Origin: Methylophilaceae bacterium
GTDB lineage: Bacteria > Pseudomonadota > Gammaproteobacteria > Burkholderiales > Methylophilaceae
NCBI GenBank assembly: GCA_018398995.1
Contig: CP073759.1
Location: forward strand, 868,001 to 932,000
Direction of reading: 5' to 3'
DNA: 64,000 bases
Each line of letters starts with the position of its first letter. The first letter of the stretch is position 1. Below the pieces are notes generated by a model. It did not search any database, was not told the origin of the DNA, and saw nothing but the letters and a program-made list of their open reading frames with translations. The translations under genes were made by a program, and so were the position numbers. Below, one piece after another: positions 35,200-43,136 of this stretch.

Positions 35200-36199
35200 A
35201 CATGCGTTGATAACAATTAATCGTTTCTTGCGTCATATAGCTAAGCGTCATTTTCTGCTGTGCCAGCATTTGCGGGGCTTGCATCAACGATGTCCATTGC
35301 TTAGGGTTCTGCAACAGCATTTCTAGTCGTTGACGTAACATTACAACATCGCCAACTGTTACAATTAAATCGCGTGGCAATACCTCATTTGCTACAGGTA
35401 CATCAGTTGATAATATATTGACGCCACACATGAGTGCTTCGTTAAATACATAAGAAAAGCCTTCACGCCTAGAAGAGATAATCACAGCATCAACACCACG
35501 CATGATTGCAGTTGGATTATCATAATGTCCAATCAAGCGCACGACAGTATTTGGATGCAGTAAAGCAATCTTTGCCTCTAACATTTGACGCTCTGGCCCT
35601 TGACCTACAATCAGTAAACTCACTGCTAAACCATCAATCGCATCTAGCAATAAATCAAATCCTTTTGCGTAGACTAAACGACCAACTGCACAAATAACTG
35701 GCTTATTATCTGGTAACTGATAGTGTTTCTTCACATCAATGGTCGCTGTTTTTGGAACATCAATACCGTTATAAATCACTTCAGCACCGGCATGATTAAT
35801 GAGGCTTGCTAAATAGCGGCTCACGCAAATGACATGTTTAAATCGCTTAAATAATGCAAGACGGCTCTTTATATTGTGTAAAGTAACCACCTTTGGTGTT
35901 TTGATAAACCATTGAAGCATTGCCAGCATTGCGGTCGCTTTATTTGCCTGTGCATGAATCACATCAAATGGATAACGTCGTAAACAACGATATAGCTGAT
36001 AAAGCAAATAAGGATTATATCGACTTAAGCGCATGTTAAGGGCAACACGCTCTACTTCTGGCGTTAAGGTGTTGATGAATACAGGATCGCCAATTACCAG
36101 TACGCGATGACCTTGTGTCACTAAAGACTGACTTAACTCTCGCACATGCTTTTCCAAACCACCATTGCCTTGACTAGCAATGATTTGACCAATAAACAT
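35192..36199 (-). CDS. Glycosyltransferase family 4
   Basis: A 335-residue GT4 enzyme with a GT-B fold. The N-terminal domain has the Gly-rich loop SQGNGGLEKHVRELSQSL. The C-terminal donor domain starts at VICAVGRLVYAKGFDLLLDAI and has the E-x7-E motif in SSRREGFSYVFNEALMCGVNILSTDVP. It should transfer a nucleotide-activated sugar to LPS core or a lipid carrier. The gene starts two bases after another GT4 gene, and the downstream GT9 overlaps it. The substrate is unknown. Confidence 0.88.
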   Translation of the reverse strand: MFIGQIIASQGNGGLEKHVRELSQSLVTQGHRVLVIGDPVFINTLTPEVERVALNMRLSRYNPYLLYQLYRCLRRYPFDVIHAQANKATAMLAMLQWFIKTPKVVTLHNIKSRLALFKRFKHVICVSRYLASLINHAGAEVIYNGIDVPKTATIDVKKHYQLPDNKPVICAVGRLVYAKGFDLLLDAIDGLAVSLLIVGQGPERQMLEAKIALLHPNTVVRLIGHYDNPTAIMRGVDAVIISSRREGFSYVFNEALMCGVNILSTDVPVANEVLPRDLIVTVGDVVMLRQRLEMLLQNPKQWTSLMQAPQMLAQQKMTLSYMTQETINCYQRMCD

Positions 36200-36201
36200 G
36201 A

Positions 36202-37326
36202 TTAATCTGCTCCTCGTTGACCTGCTTGAGCAAGCTCTTGATAGACATCCATCGTTTTCTGCAGCATAGTATCTAAACTAAAAGCTTGATTCTTGGCAAC
36301 ATCTGGTGGCTGATCTAACCAGCGTAAAGTCAGTGTCGCAGCCTCTGCAACATTACCAACATCAATCTGTCCTTCAGGCAATAATGTAGCTAACTGCTCT
36401 TGCACACCACCATGAGCATAGCCAATCACTGGCACCCCTAAACTCAACGCTTCTATCGTCGTTCGCCCAAACGCTTCTGGCTCTAACGATAGTGAATAAA
36501 CAATGCTAGAAATTGCCATAATTTCACGCAAATCATCACGATGCCCAACGAATGTAACATTCTCACACACGCCAAGACTTTGCGCTTTTTTCTGTAATTT
36601 TTTGAGAAAATTGGTTTTGCCTTTTTTAGTTTCCCCTACAATCAATGCATGCACATTTGCTTTATGCTTTTTTAATTGCGCCACCAGATGAATAAAATCT
36701 TCTTGACCTTTCCATTTGGTCACCCGCGCAGGTAATACTAATAATTTTTTATCTTTTGTCTGAGGGAAGGTTTGATACCAATCTTTTAACCAAGATTGCT
36801 TAGGCTGGTAACCAAAAGGAAAATGTTTGTCATCTACACCACGATAAATCAATCTTAATTTCTCTGGCTTCGTATGATATTGACTGACCACATACTCGCG
36901 AATCATTTCAGAAATCACAATCACCCGCTCACCTTTAGTCATCACTTGACTATAAGCACTAACGGAGTATGGACCATGAACTGTCGTCACAAAAGCAGGT
37001 CGCGTTTTAGAGTCCATTTCTTTCCATGCAAGATAAGCAATCCAAGCGGGGAAGCGTGAGCGTACATGCACAATATCAACTTTTTCTTTTTCTAAAAACT
37101 GACGTAATTGACGTACTAGCTTAAGCGTCAATAGTGATTTTTTGCCAATAGGCCAAGCAATATGTTCGCTACCTTCTTTTTGTAGCTGATGAACCATACG
37201 GCCACCAGCTGAAATCACAATCGATCGGCAACCATTTGCAGACAAGTGAGCGCCTACTTCTAACGTGCCGCGTTCCACACCACCAGAGTCTAATGCAGGT
37301 AGTATCTGCACTACTGTTAACTGCAT
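36202..37326 (-). CDS. Glycosyltransferase family 4
   Basis: A 374-residue GT4 enzyme. The start VVQILPALDSGGVERGTLEVGAHLSANGCRSIVISAGG is the usual acceptor-side loop. The donor domain has VLPARVTKWKGQEDFIHLV and SLSLEPEAFGRTTIEALSLGVPVIGYAHGGVQEQL (E-x7-E). It resembles lipopolysaccharide core transferases and is adjacent to a second GT4, which it precedes by two bases. The 44 bases upstream separate it from the ELM1-like gene. The sugar is not predictable from the sequence alone. Confidence 0.88.
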   Translation of the reverse strand: MQLTVVQILPALDSGGVERGTLEVGAHLSANGCRSIVISAGGRMVHQLQKEGSEHIAWPIGKKSLLTLKLVRQLRQFLEKEKVDIVHVRSRFPAWIAYLAWKEMDSKTRPAFVTTVHGPYSVSAYSQVMTKGERVIVISEMIREYVVSQYHTKPEKLRLIYRGVDDKHFPFGYQPKQSWLKDWYQTFPQTKDKKLLVLPARVTKWKGQEDFIHLVAQLKKHKANVHALIVGETKKGKTNFLKKLQKKAQSLGVCENVTFVGHRDDLREIMAISSIVYSLSLEPEAFGRTTIEALSLGVPVIGYAHGGVQEQLATLLPEGQIDVGNVAEAATLTLRWLDQPPDVAKNQAFSLDTMLQKTMDVYQELAQAGQRGAD

Positions 37327-37370
37327 ATTAAACCCATCTTAATGATTTTGTTAAACAAGTAAGTATCGTG

Positions 37371-38351
37371 TTAAATTTCAAATGCTGCATCAAACACAGG
37401 TTGATTAACTCTGCTTGATTGCATCCAAGAATGAAGAATCCATTGACTACACCGTTCAGCTTCCATAAAACCAACTACCACTTTTAGTTTTTGCTGGTAG
37501 GTTTGCAAAAAATCAAATCGAGCAACCATGCCTTGGTTAATTAAATTCTGCACACCCCGGCTAACTCGGCTTTTTCGCTTCACTGGCATATTCAATAAAC
37601 CAACCATCACTTGCGCTGTTAGCGCTTCATAAACCATTGAAACTGAATCTTCTGTCACCCATGCAAATGCACTTTTAGATAACTGCTTCGCCACCCAACC
37701 TTTTTCCGTTTCTTCATGCGGCACCACTGTTAAATTACGAAAGTGAATTCTCTTAACTGCAGATATGAATGCCTTTGGCGTCCGACGCGAAGTTGTTAAG
37801 GTATAATGAATGTGTGTATTATGATTAAGTAATTCATACACTTGGGCGATTAACTTTAAGGTGTCCCAATGGCAATGCTTAGAGGGACCTCCAATCATAA
37901 TCAATGCTTGATTAACTGCATGCTCACCCTCTGGCTGAATCGGATTAAGCACGCCTCTCGTCTGCAGATACTCGCCGCTGCCTTGATATCGATCATGCTC
38001 TGGAATCAAACATAAGTCGAATAGCCGAACAGGCAAAGTCGGCTGCATCAATACAATTGTTTTACCGCCGTATGCACGCTTTGCCGCAAGTAGATGTAAA
38101 TGGGTTGAATGTCCTGCACCGATAATTAGATCAGGCAATGGCAAGCCTGCACCCAAAACCCAAGTGGAAGAAAGCCAGCAAGCAATGGCTTCAAAACCAT
38201 TACTCACTTTAATATCAAAGGTTTGGCAATCGGCCTGTTTTGATAGGGCTTTCACCAAGCCTAACGATTGACTTTCATGCCCTGCTTTTCCATCCACTAA
38301 TCGCCAAATAGTTAACTGGCTACCGTTGTTTAATTGAGTTATTTGCTTCAA
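37371..38351 (-). CDS. ELM1/DUF1022 family protein in the LPS cluster
   Basis: About 326 residues. The core reads TIWRLVDGKAGHESQSLGLVKAL, PDLIIGAGHSTHLHLLAAKRAYGGKTIVLMQPTLPVRLFDLCLIPEHDR, IMIGGPSKHCHW, TSRRTP and WVTEDSVSMVYEALTAQVMVGLL. This is the mitochondrial-fission ELM1/DUF1022 family, which looks like a GT-B glycosyltransferase fold without proof of activity. GAGGTGA lies just upstream of a TTG at 38351, which I chose; a GTG at 38360 and a TTG at 38420 are alternatives. It leads the leftward glycosyltransferase group, so a role in LPS glycosylation is likely but inferred. Confidence 0.75.
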   Translation of the reverse strand: MKQITQLNNGSQLTIWRLVDGKAGHESQSLGLVKALSKQADCQTFDIKVSNGFEAIACWLSSTWVLGAGLPLPDLIIGAGHSTHLHLLAAKRAYGGKTIVLMQPTLPVRLFDLCLIPEHDRYQGSGEYLQTRGVLNPIQPEGEHAVNQALIMIGGPSKHCHWDTLKLIAQVYELLNHNTHIHYTLTTSRRTPKAFISAVKRIHFRNLTVVPHEETEKGWVAKQLSKSAFAWVTEDSVSMVYEALTAQVMVGLLNMPVKRKSRVSRGVQNLINQGMVARFDFLQTYQQKLKVVVGFMEAERCSQWILHSWMQSSRVNQPVFDAAFEI

Positions 38352-38791
38352 TCTACTCACCTCACCTATTTTAAAAAGCCTTATTAAATGAGCTTGTAAT
38401 TTAAAATAGTTTTGTGACAACAGTTTTTCAAAGAAGTAATTTTTACTAGTTAATAAGCATGTTCTTGGTAAATTTGTCGGCCGATATTAGCTTAAGTAAC
38501 TTAATTTGAAATTAAACATGCATCCATTAGAATGCTATTGAAGAGTTATTATTTTAATTTTTAACGCAAACCACTTTTGATTAATTTACATTATCAGTAG
38601 AACACCGTAAAAAAATAGCCACCATTGTTTTATTAAAATTTCACAATGGTGGCTATTTAAATAGCAGTCACATGCAAGTAACGAAATTTCAGTATAATGA
38701 CGACTTTTATTTTAAGCTTGTTCTTTTGTCCTGAAAACATCGGGATTTTTTCCCGTACCCCATATAACGTGACCTCTACAACACAAGGATA
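38352..38791. other. Intergenic region with terminator and leader of the ELM1-GT operon
   Basis: About 440 bases lie between the ELM1-like start and the 3' end of the two-component regulator, both leftward. The only strong structure is the leftward terminator at 38609-38658. A rightward -10-like TATAAT near 38693 and a small hairpin at 38741-38755 are not linked to a gene. The promoter of the glycosyltransferase group should lie between 38360 and 38600. Confidence 0.5.
38609..38658 (-). terminator. Terminator of the NarL/NarX-type operon
   Basis: Perfect 16-bp arms (38613-38628 and 38643-38658) with a 14-nt AT-rich loop are followed, in the leftward direction, by a run of seven T. It lies about 130 bases after the regulator stop. 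Confidence 0.85.
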
Positions 38792-39436
38792 CTAGCCATC
38801 AATAATGCCATGTCGAATAGCAATACGTACCATTTCTATTGGGCTATTTGCGCCAAGCTTTTGTTTAATCATCGTATAGTAATTTGATACTGTTTTTTGA
38901 CTAATCTTCAATCTTTCACCTACCACCTCAACACTAACACCCTCTGTTAGCAATCTAAATACCTCAAACTCCCTCGCAGAGAGCATTTTCAGCGGATTAT
39001 CATCTCCGCCCATGCTTTCAAGAGCAATTTTTTGGGCAACCTCTGGGCTAAGATAACTTCTACCCTTGGTTACTTCATGTATCGCTTGCAATAAATCGCT
39101 GTCGGCACCTGTTTTTGTTACGTAGGCTTTTACACCTGCTTTTAGCACTTGGGCAGCAAACGTCGCATTATCATGCATTGAAAAGACAACAATTTTCACC
39201 GTTGGGTAGCGCCCTAAAATGCGTCTAGCGGTCTCCAAACCTCCCATCCCTGGCATAGACAAATCCATGACAATTACATCAACTTGATGGTTATTCAACA
39301 ATTGATATGCTGTTTCACCGTTGTCAGCCTCCCACGCCACTTCTAGTCCGGCTTGATTTTCCATTAAGCGTTTTAATCCTGCGCGAACAACCGCGTGATC
39401 ATCGACCAACATAATTTTTGTTTTTTCAATCTTCAT
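38792..39436 (-). CDS. NarL/LuxR-type response regulator
   Basis: A 214-residue regulator. The receiver domain has LVDDHAVVRAGL, the acceptor Asp in VIVMDLSMPGMGG (about 55), VFSMH and the conserved Lys in YVTKTG. The C-terminal LuxR helix-turn-helix reads LSAREFEVFRLLTEGVSVEVVGERLKISQKTVSNYYTMIKQKLGA. It is the second gene of a unit with the HisKA_3 kinase 19 bases upstream. Such pairs respond to varied signals (nitrate, hexose phosphate, envelope state); this one is not assignable. Confidence 0.92.
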   Translation of the reverse strand: MKIEKTKIMLVDDHAVVRAGLKRLMENQAGLEVAWEADNGETAYQLLNNHQVDVIVMDLSMPGMGGLETARRILGRYPTVKIVVFSMHDNATFAAQVLKAGVKAYVTKTGADSDLLQAIHEVTKGRSYLSPEVAQKIALESMGGDDNPLKMLSAREFEVFRLLTEGVSVEVVGERLKISQKTVSNYYTMIKQKLGANSPIEMVRIAIRHGIIDG

Positions 39437-39455
39437 TTTGTCTCTATCATTTCAC

Positions 39456-40814
39456 TTATGCCAATAGCGGCAACCGAACGACTAAGCGTGTTCCAGCACC
39501 AATCGCACTATCTAATTCAAACTCTCCGCCAAGGCCCTCAACGCGCTCGCGCATGCCAAGCAAACCATAGCCATCCGTTTTGCTTGCACAATCAAAACCT
39601 TTTCCATCATCCTCTACCATTAATACTAGGGTACTGTCTTCCTGCAGAATACTGATATATATTTTTTTAGCCTCGGCATATCGCGCGATATTCGTCAGGC
39701 TCTCTTGTACAATCCTATAAGCAGTAATTGAAATCGTTTCTGAAAACCCATTCAAATGACCAGAAATATTTAAAGTACAAACCGTATCACCAAACTTAGC
39801 TTGCCATCTAGAAACCAGATCATCTAATGCCATTTTGAGACCCAATTTATCAATGGCATCCGGTCGTAAACGGTCTAAGATTTGGTGCGTAATGCCCATC
39901 ATATTTTTGGAAACACCCAATATTGCTTGCGCGCTTAACCTCAAGTTACCTATTGAGGTTTGATTAATCTCTTGAATATTTAAGATCGCTAGTGCATCCA
40001 CATGAATTGCCGTGATACTCTGCCCAATCTCATCATGCAAATCCCTAGCGAGGCTCTTTCGCTCTACTTCTTCTAAGTTAATAATTTGTCTTGATAACCC
40101 GAGATTGCGTTTAATACTTAATTCAAGCTTTTCTGCCATCCCATTAAATTTTTGACCTATACTTGCCAATTCTGGCAAATCAAAGCCAGATAATCGCGTC
40201 TCGAGCTTGCCATTTTCTAAGTCAGTTAACGCAGTTAAAATACGATTCACTGGTTTTAATGCCTTATCAATTGCAAAATAAACCAACAAATTAACTGAAA
40301 TAAAAAAGATAAATACCAATGCCAGCAAATCTTTGGTGTCATCCCATATTTCTTCAATTTCATAAGAAGGATCTGGCGTAATGACTAGCTTTCCTACCGG
40401 CCTTCCCCCAAATATAACGGTACGCACACTATTCTTTAATGGCGACATATTGGTCATCAGCTGAACAAACCATTCAGGTGGGACGAACTGATTGTCGGAT
40501 GTTTTATCGACCTGATTGCTATCAAGCAATTGACCTTGCATATTAAAAAATGCAATCCGCAAATGTCGAATATGATGCAAACTAGCCAATTGAAACGGCA
40601 GCGCACTATGCCCACCTATAGGCTTGTCAGAAAAAGCGAGTATTTCTCTATCTAATAAATGCAAGGTCAAGTTTGCAGTAGACTCGATTTCAACCCTGAC
40701 ATTCTCACGTGCATTCATTAACATAAAATATGCACCGATGCACAACACAATCAATAACAAACACGTAATCATCATGTTGAGCCTAAGCTTTAAACTCATT
40801 TTATTTAATTTCAT
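39456..40814 (-). CDS. NarX/UhpB-type sensor histidine kinase
   Basis: A 452-residue kinase. Two membrane segments (about 10-32 and 155-178) flank a periplasmic domain of about 120 residues. A HAMP segment (PVNRILTALTDLENGKLETRLSG) follows, then the HisKA_3 box EVERKSLARDLHDEIGQSITAIHVDAL with the phospho-acceptor His. The ATPase part has QESLTNIARYAEAKKI and DDGKGFD ... GYGLLGMRERVEGLGGEFELDS. All key residues look intact. It pairs with the LuxR-type regulator just downstream. The periplasmic sensor domain shows no P-box that I can recognise, so a nitrate role is not claimed. Confidence 0.92.
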   Translation of the reverse strand: MKLNKMSLKLRLNMMITCLLLIVLCIGAYFMLMNARENVRVEIESTANLTLHLLDREILAFSDKPIGGHSALPFQLASLHHIRHLRIAFFNMQGQLLDSNQVDKTSDNQFVPPEWFVQLMTNMSPLKNSVRTVIFGGRPVGKLVITPDPSYEIEEIWDDTKDLLALVFIFFISVNLLVYFAIDKALKPVNRILTALTDLENGKLETRLSGFDLPELASIGQKFNGMAEKLELSIKRNLGLSRQIINLEEVERKSLARDLHDEIGQSITAIHVDALAILNIQEINQTSIGNLRLSAQAILGVSKNMMGITHQILDRLRPDAIDKLGLKMALDDLVSRWQAKFGDTVCTLNISGHLNGFSETISITAYRIVQESLTNIARYAEAKKIYISILQEDSTLVLMVEDDGKGFDCASKTDGYGLLGMRERVEGLGGEFELDSAIGAGTRLVVRLPLLA

Positions 40815-41173
40815 GTTGTTACGAGCGTCATCATATTATTTAGTTTAACACCGAGCAGAAACAGTTGAATCGATGATTAAGACATGCGTTAACTTGGGCG
40901 AATATACCTGATTCAACTGAATTGATTAAAACAAGCGCTATTGTAGTAGCAACCTATGTGCCAACAGTAAAATATTGCCTTAAGCTACTGATTTTAAGTC
41001 AAACTGAGTATCACAATTTGATTGATATGGTTAATTTAAACCAACATGGTGGTGGTTTAACCAATTTTAATCGCACAATCCATCTATCGCTTGGTTATGT
41101 CGCCAAGTGTATAGGCGACGGCTATAAAAAAGCCCTCCTAAGAGGGCTTTGTATCGAGCAATATTATTAACAA
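40815..41173. other. 359-bp intergenic region
   Basis: This lies between the kinase start and the leftward double-PepSY gene. The right end holds that gene's terminator (41125-41150). An 82-codon rightward frame at 40922-41170 reads through the terminator hairpin and is not believed. The left part should carry the promoter of the kinase-regulator pair. Confidence 0.5.
41125..41150 (-). terminator. Terminator of the double-PepSY gene
   Basis: AAAGCCCTC (41129-41137) pairs with GAGGGCTTT (41142-41150) around a 4-nt loop. On the leftward strand it is followed by T residues. It ends 23 bases after the stop of the PepSY gene at 41174. Confidence 0.88.
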
Positions 41174-41707
41174 CTATTCTTCACCAATTTGGTAACCTTC
41201 ATAGCTCACTTCAACAATTTTACCTGTGGTCGCATCTACTTCCACTTTCACTTCATCGTTGTCTTTTTGTAAAATATCGATTTCATAAGAGGCTTTTCCA
41301 TCTGACTCAAGCTCGTATTCAACCTCAACCACTCTGCCTGGGTAAGCTGCTAAAGCAGTGGCTCTAGCTTGCTCTTCTGAGAACTTTGCTTGTGATGCAA
41401 ATCGTGGGTCATCTACCGCTACCTCTTCTTCTGTCTCGGTGATTGCGCCAGTCTTCACATCACACTCGACTTCCCAAGCTTTACCATCAGCTGTTTGAAT
41501 ATCGAACTCGTAAACTGCTGTTTTTTCTTCCATTTTGTATTCAAGCTTTACAATTTCACCATCATATTTGCCTAGCGCCTTCTCTACGCATTTACCTAAA
41601 CTATCGTATGGTAACGCCTTAAATGCACCCTGATCACTGTCAGCAAATGCGCTATTTGAAGTTAAAGCAAGTGCCAATAAACCCGCACCTAAAGATAAAC
41701 GTAACAT
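41174..41707 (-). CDS. Secreted protein with two PepSY domains
   Basis: About 177 residues. The signal peptide (MLRLSLGAGLLALALTSNSAFA) is followed by two PepSY units. The first reads LGKCVEKALGKYDGEIVKLEYKMEEKTAVYEFDIQTADGKAWEVECDVKTGAITETEEE. The second reads FSEEQARATALAAYPGRVVEVEYELESDGKASYEIDILQKDNDEVKVEVDATTGKIVEVSYEG. The product is very acidic. I chose the ATG at 41707, with GGAG six bases upstream, rather than 41719. It is a stand-alone periplasmic member, possibly in the same regulon as the PepSY-two-component unit at 24-27 kb; no shared operator was proven. Confidence 0.85.
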   Translation of the reverse strand: MLRLSLGAGLLALALTSNSAFADSDQGAFKALPYDSLGKCVEKALGKYDGEIVKLEYKMEEKTAVYEFDIQTADGKAWEVECDVKTGAITETEEEVAVDDPRFASQAKFSEEQARATALAAYPGRVVEVEYELESDGKASYEIDILQKDNDEVKVEVDATTGKIVEVSYEGYQIGEE

Positions 41708-41719
41708 TACAATCTCCAT

Positions 41720-42091
41720 TAATAAAAAACAAAAAATTCTGCACGCTCATTATGGTTAAACATGCACAAAACCTCAATAGGTTATTGATTCTTTTACATT
41801 TTATTAACACTATTGGCTATTAATAACCAAAGCAGTCTTTAAATTTGGCTATATATAGCTAACTGTCACACAGCTATAACATGACGCTGCTGAACAAATT
41901 GTCATTTTAGTCCGTTGCCGCCAGCACAATCAGCAACCATTCGCACGCATTGTTAAGTGACATGACGATGACTGCCTACATCGCTTGAAGCTGTATATCT
42001 GCTCTCATTCTAAACAATGTCATGAAGCGTGTTAACTGTCTGTTTAACTTAACCTTTTATGTGTACAATAAACGATTAATAGGAATATAAG
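41720..42091. other. 372-bp divergent intergenic region, no gene seen
   Basis: It separates the divergent double-PepSY and rhodanese genes and should hold both promoters. The sequence is AT-rich with several -10-like boxes. No hairpin, repeat or reading frame of note was found. Confidence 0.5.
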
Positions 42092-42412
42092 ATGAAAAAT
42101 TACACTGAAATTGATGTATCTGAGCTGGCGCACGTATTGGCAAATCAAAATGTTATGCTAGTAGATGTACGAAACAATGATGAGGTGTTGCATGGCATAA
42201 TTGAAGGCGCAATGCATATTCAATTATCATTGTTGCCATTAGAATACACAAAGCTGTCAAAGGCAGATGCCGTTGTTTTCTATTGTCATAGCGGCATACG
42301 TTCTGCCCATGCAGCAGATTTTGTTGCATCAAAAGGCATTAAAGGTATTAATCTAATTGGCGGTGTGGTTGCTTGGGCAAAAGCTGGCTACCCACTTTCT
42401 CCGAAATTATAA
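42092..42412 (+). CDS. Single-domain rhodanese
   Basis: A 106-residue rhodanese homology domain: VMLVDVRNNDEVLHGIIEGAMHIQLSLLP, and the active-site loop VFYCHSGIRSAHAADFV with the catalytic Cys. No second domain or signal peptide is visible, so it is cytoplasmic. It should carry sulfur as a persulfide. The TusA-like gene begins 19 bases after its stop, suggesting a sulfur-relay pair. The sulfur source and final acceptor are unknown. Confidence 0.9.
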   Translation: MKNYTEIDVSELAHVLANQNVMLVDVRNNDEVLHGIIEGAMHIQLSLLPLEYTKLSKADAVVFYCHSGIRSAHAADFVASKGIKGINLIGGVVAWAKAGYPLSPKL

Positions 42413-42431
42413 GTTAACGATAGAGTGAATC

Positions 42432-42671
42432 ATGATGGAATTTGATAAAGAAGTGGACGCACGCAACCTAAACTGCCCGCTCCCTATTTTGCGTTGCAAA
42501 AAAGGGTTGAGCGACATGAGCGGCAGTCAAATCTTAAAAATTATGGCAACGGATCCTGGCTCAGAGAAAGATTTCGCCGCATTTTGCAAACAAACAGGTC
42601 ATGAATTATTGCAATTAGATAAATCAGAAAATGTGTTTAGTTTTTATATTAAAAAACGCGATGCCACTTAA
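42432..42671 (+). CDS. TusA family sulfurtransferase
   Basis: A 79-residue protein. The family motif ARNLNCPLPILRCKKGL carries the active Cys in CPxP, and DPGSEKDFAAFCKQTGHELLQL is the usual continuation. It accepts or passes persulfide sulfur in the cytoplasm. TusA proper serves tRNA thiouridine and molybdenum cofactor synthesis; other members serve sulfur oxidation. The upstream rhodanese is the probable partner. Because paralogues differ in role, no gene symbol is given. Confidence 0.88.
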   Translation: MMEFDKEVDARNLNCPLPILRCKKGLSDMSGSQILKIMATDPGSEKDFAAFCKQTGHELLQLDKSENVFSFYIKKRDAT

Positions 42672-42818
42672 TTTGGTTGGATGCCTAATTTAGAAAAAAA
42701 CGTCCAGTCATTGCCCGCAAAAATGCCAATTGATTGAATGCGTGACAAGGCAAAACACGGTATTGATGAGAGGGCGTTAGGAGACGCGATGCGCAATGTC
42801 ATTTGAAACAACAGCGCT

Positions 42819-43073
42819 TTAGTGCGTGCTATTTTGCAATGTCTTTTCGCGTACTTTAGCGATGATATAAAGCAAAAAAGGCAACGTGAGCAAAACACCT
42901 AAACCAATCAACAACCAGCCTGATTGATCATATTTTGTAATAGCAGGTAATACATCAATATCACCCCATTTTTTGGCGATACCCAATGCGATTAAAACAC
43001 TGCCAAAAAACTCTAATACCAGCATACCCAGAGGTAATGGAATCTTCTTTTCGTCATGCATACTATCACTCAT
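42819..43073 (-). CDS. Small membrane protein, DUF1418-like
   Basis: About 84 residues with two membrane segments. The sequence KIPLPLGMLVLEFFGSVLIALGIAK, then LPAITKYDQSGWLLIGLGVLLTLPFLLYIIAKVRE, resembles E. coli YbjC (DUF1418) as I remember it. Function is unknown. I chose the ATG at 43073 instead of the upstream TTG at 43085. It is downstream of valS in the same direction, with about 60 bases between, so it may be co-transcribed. Confidence 0.65.
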   Translation of the reverse strand: MSDSMHDEKKIPLPLGMLVLEFFGSVLIALGIAKKWGDIDVLPAITKYDQSGWLLIGLGVLLTLPFLLYIIAKVREKTLQNSTH

Positions 43074-43136
43074 GATTAACGCCAATACTTTACAAAATTG
43101 ATATTTTACAAAATAGACACTTTTCCCACTATATAA

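Noticed and set aside
38693-38755. Rightward -10-like TATAAT followed by a small hairpin, possible small RNA
   Set aside because: No good -35 box was seen, and the hairpin has only five base pairs and no T tract after it.
40922-41170. 82-codon rightward frame
   Set aside because: It reads through the leftward PepSY terminator hairpin, has no ribosome site and no recognisable motif.
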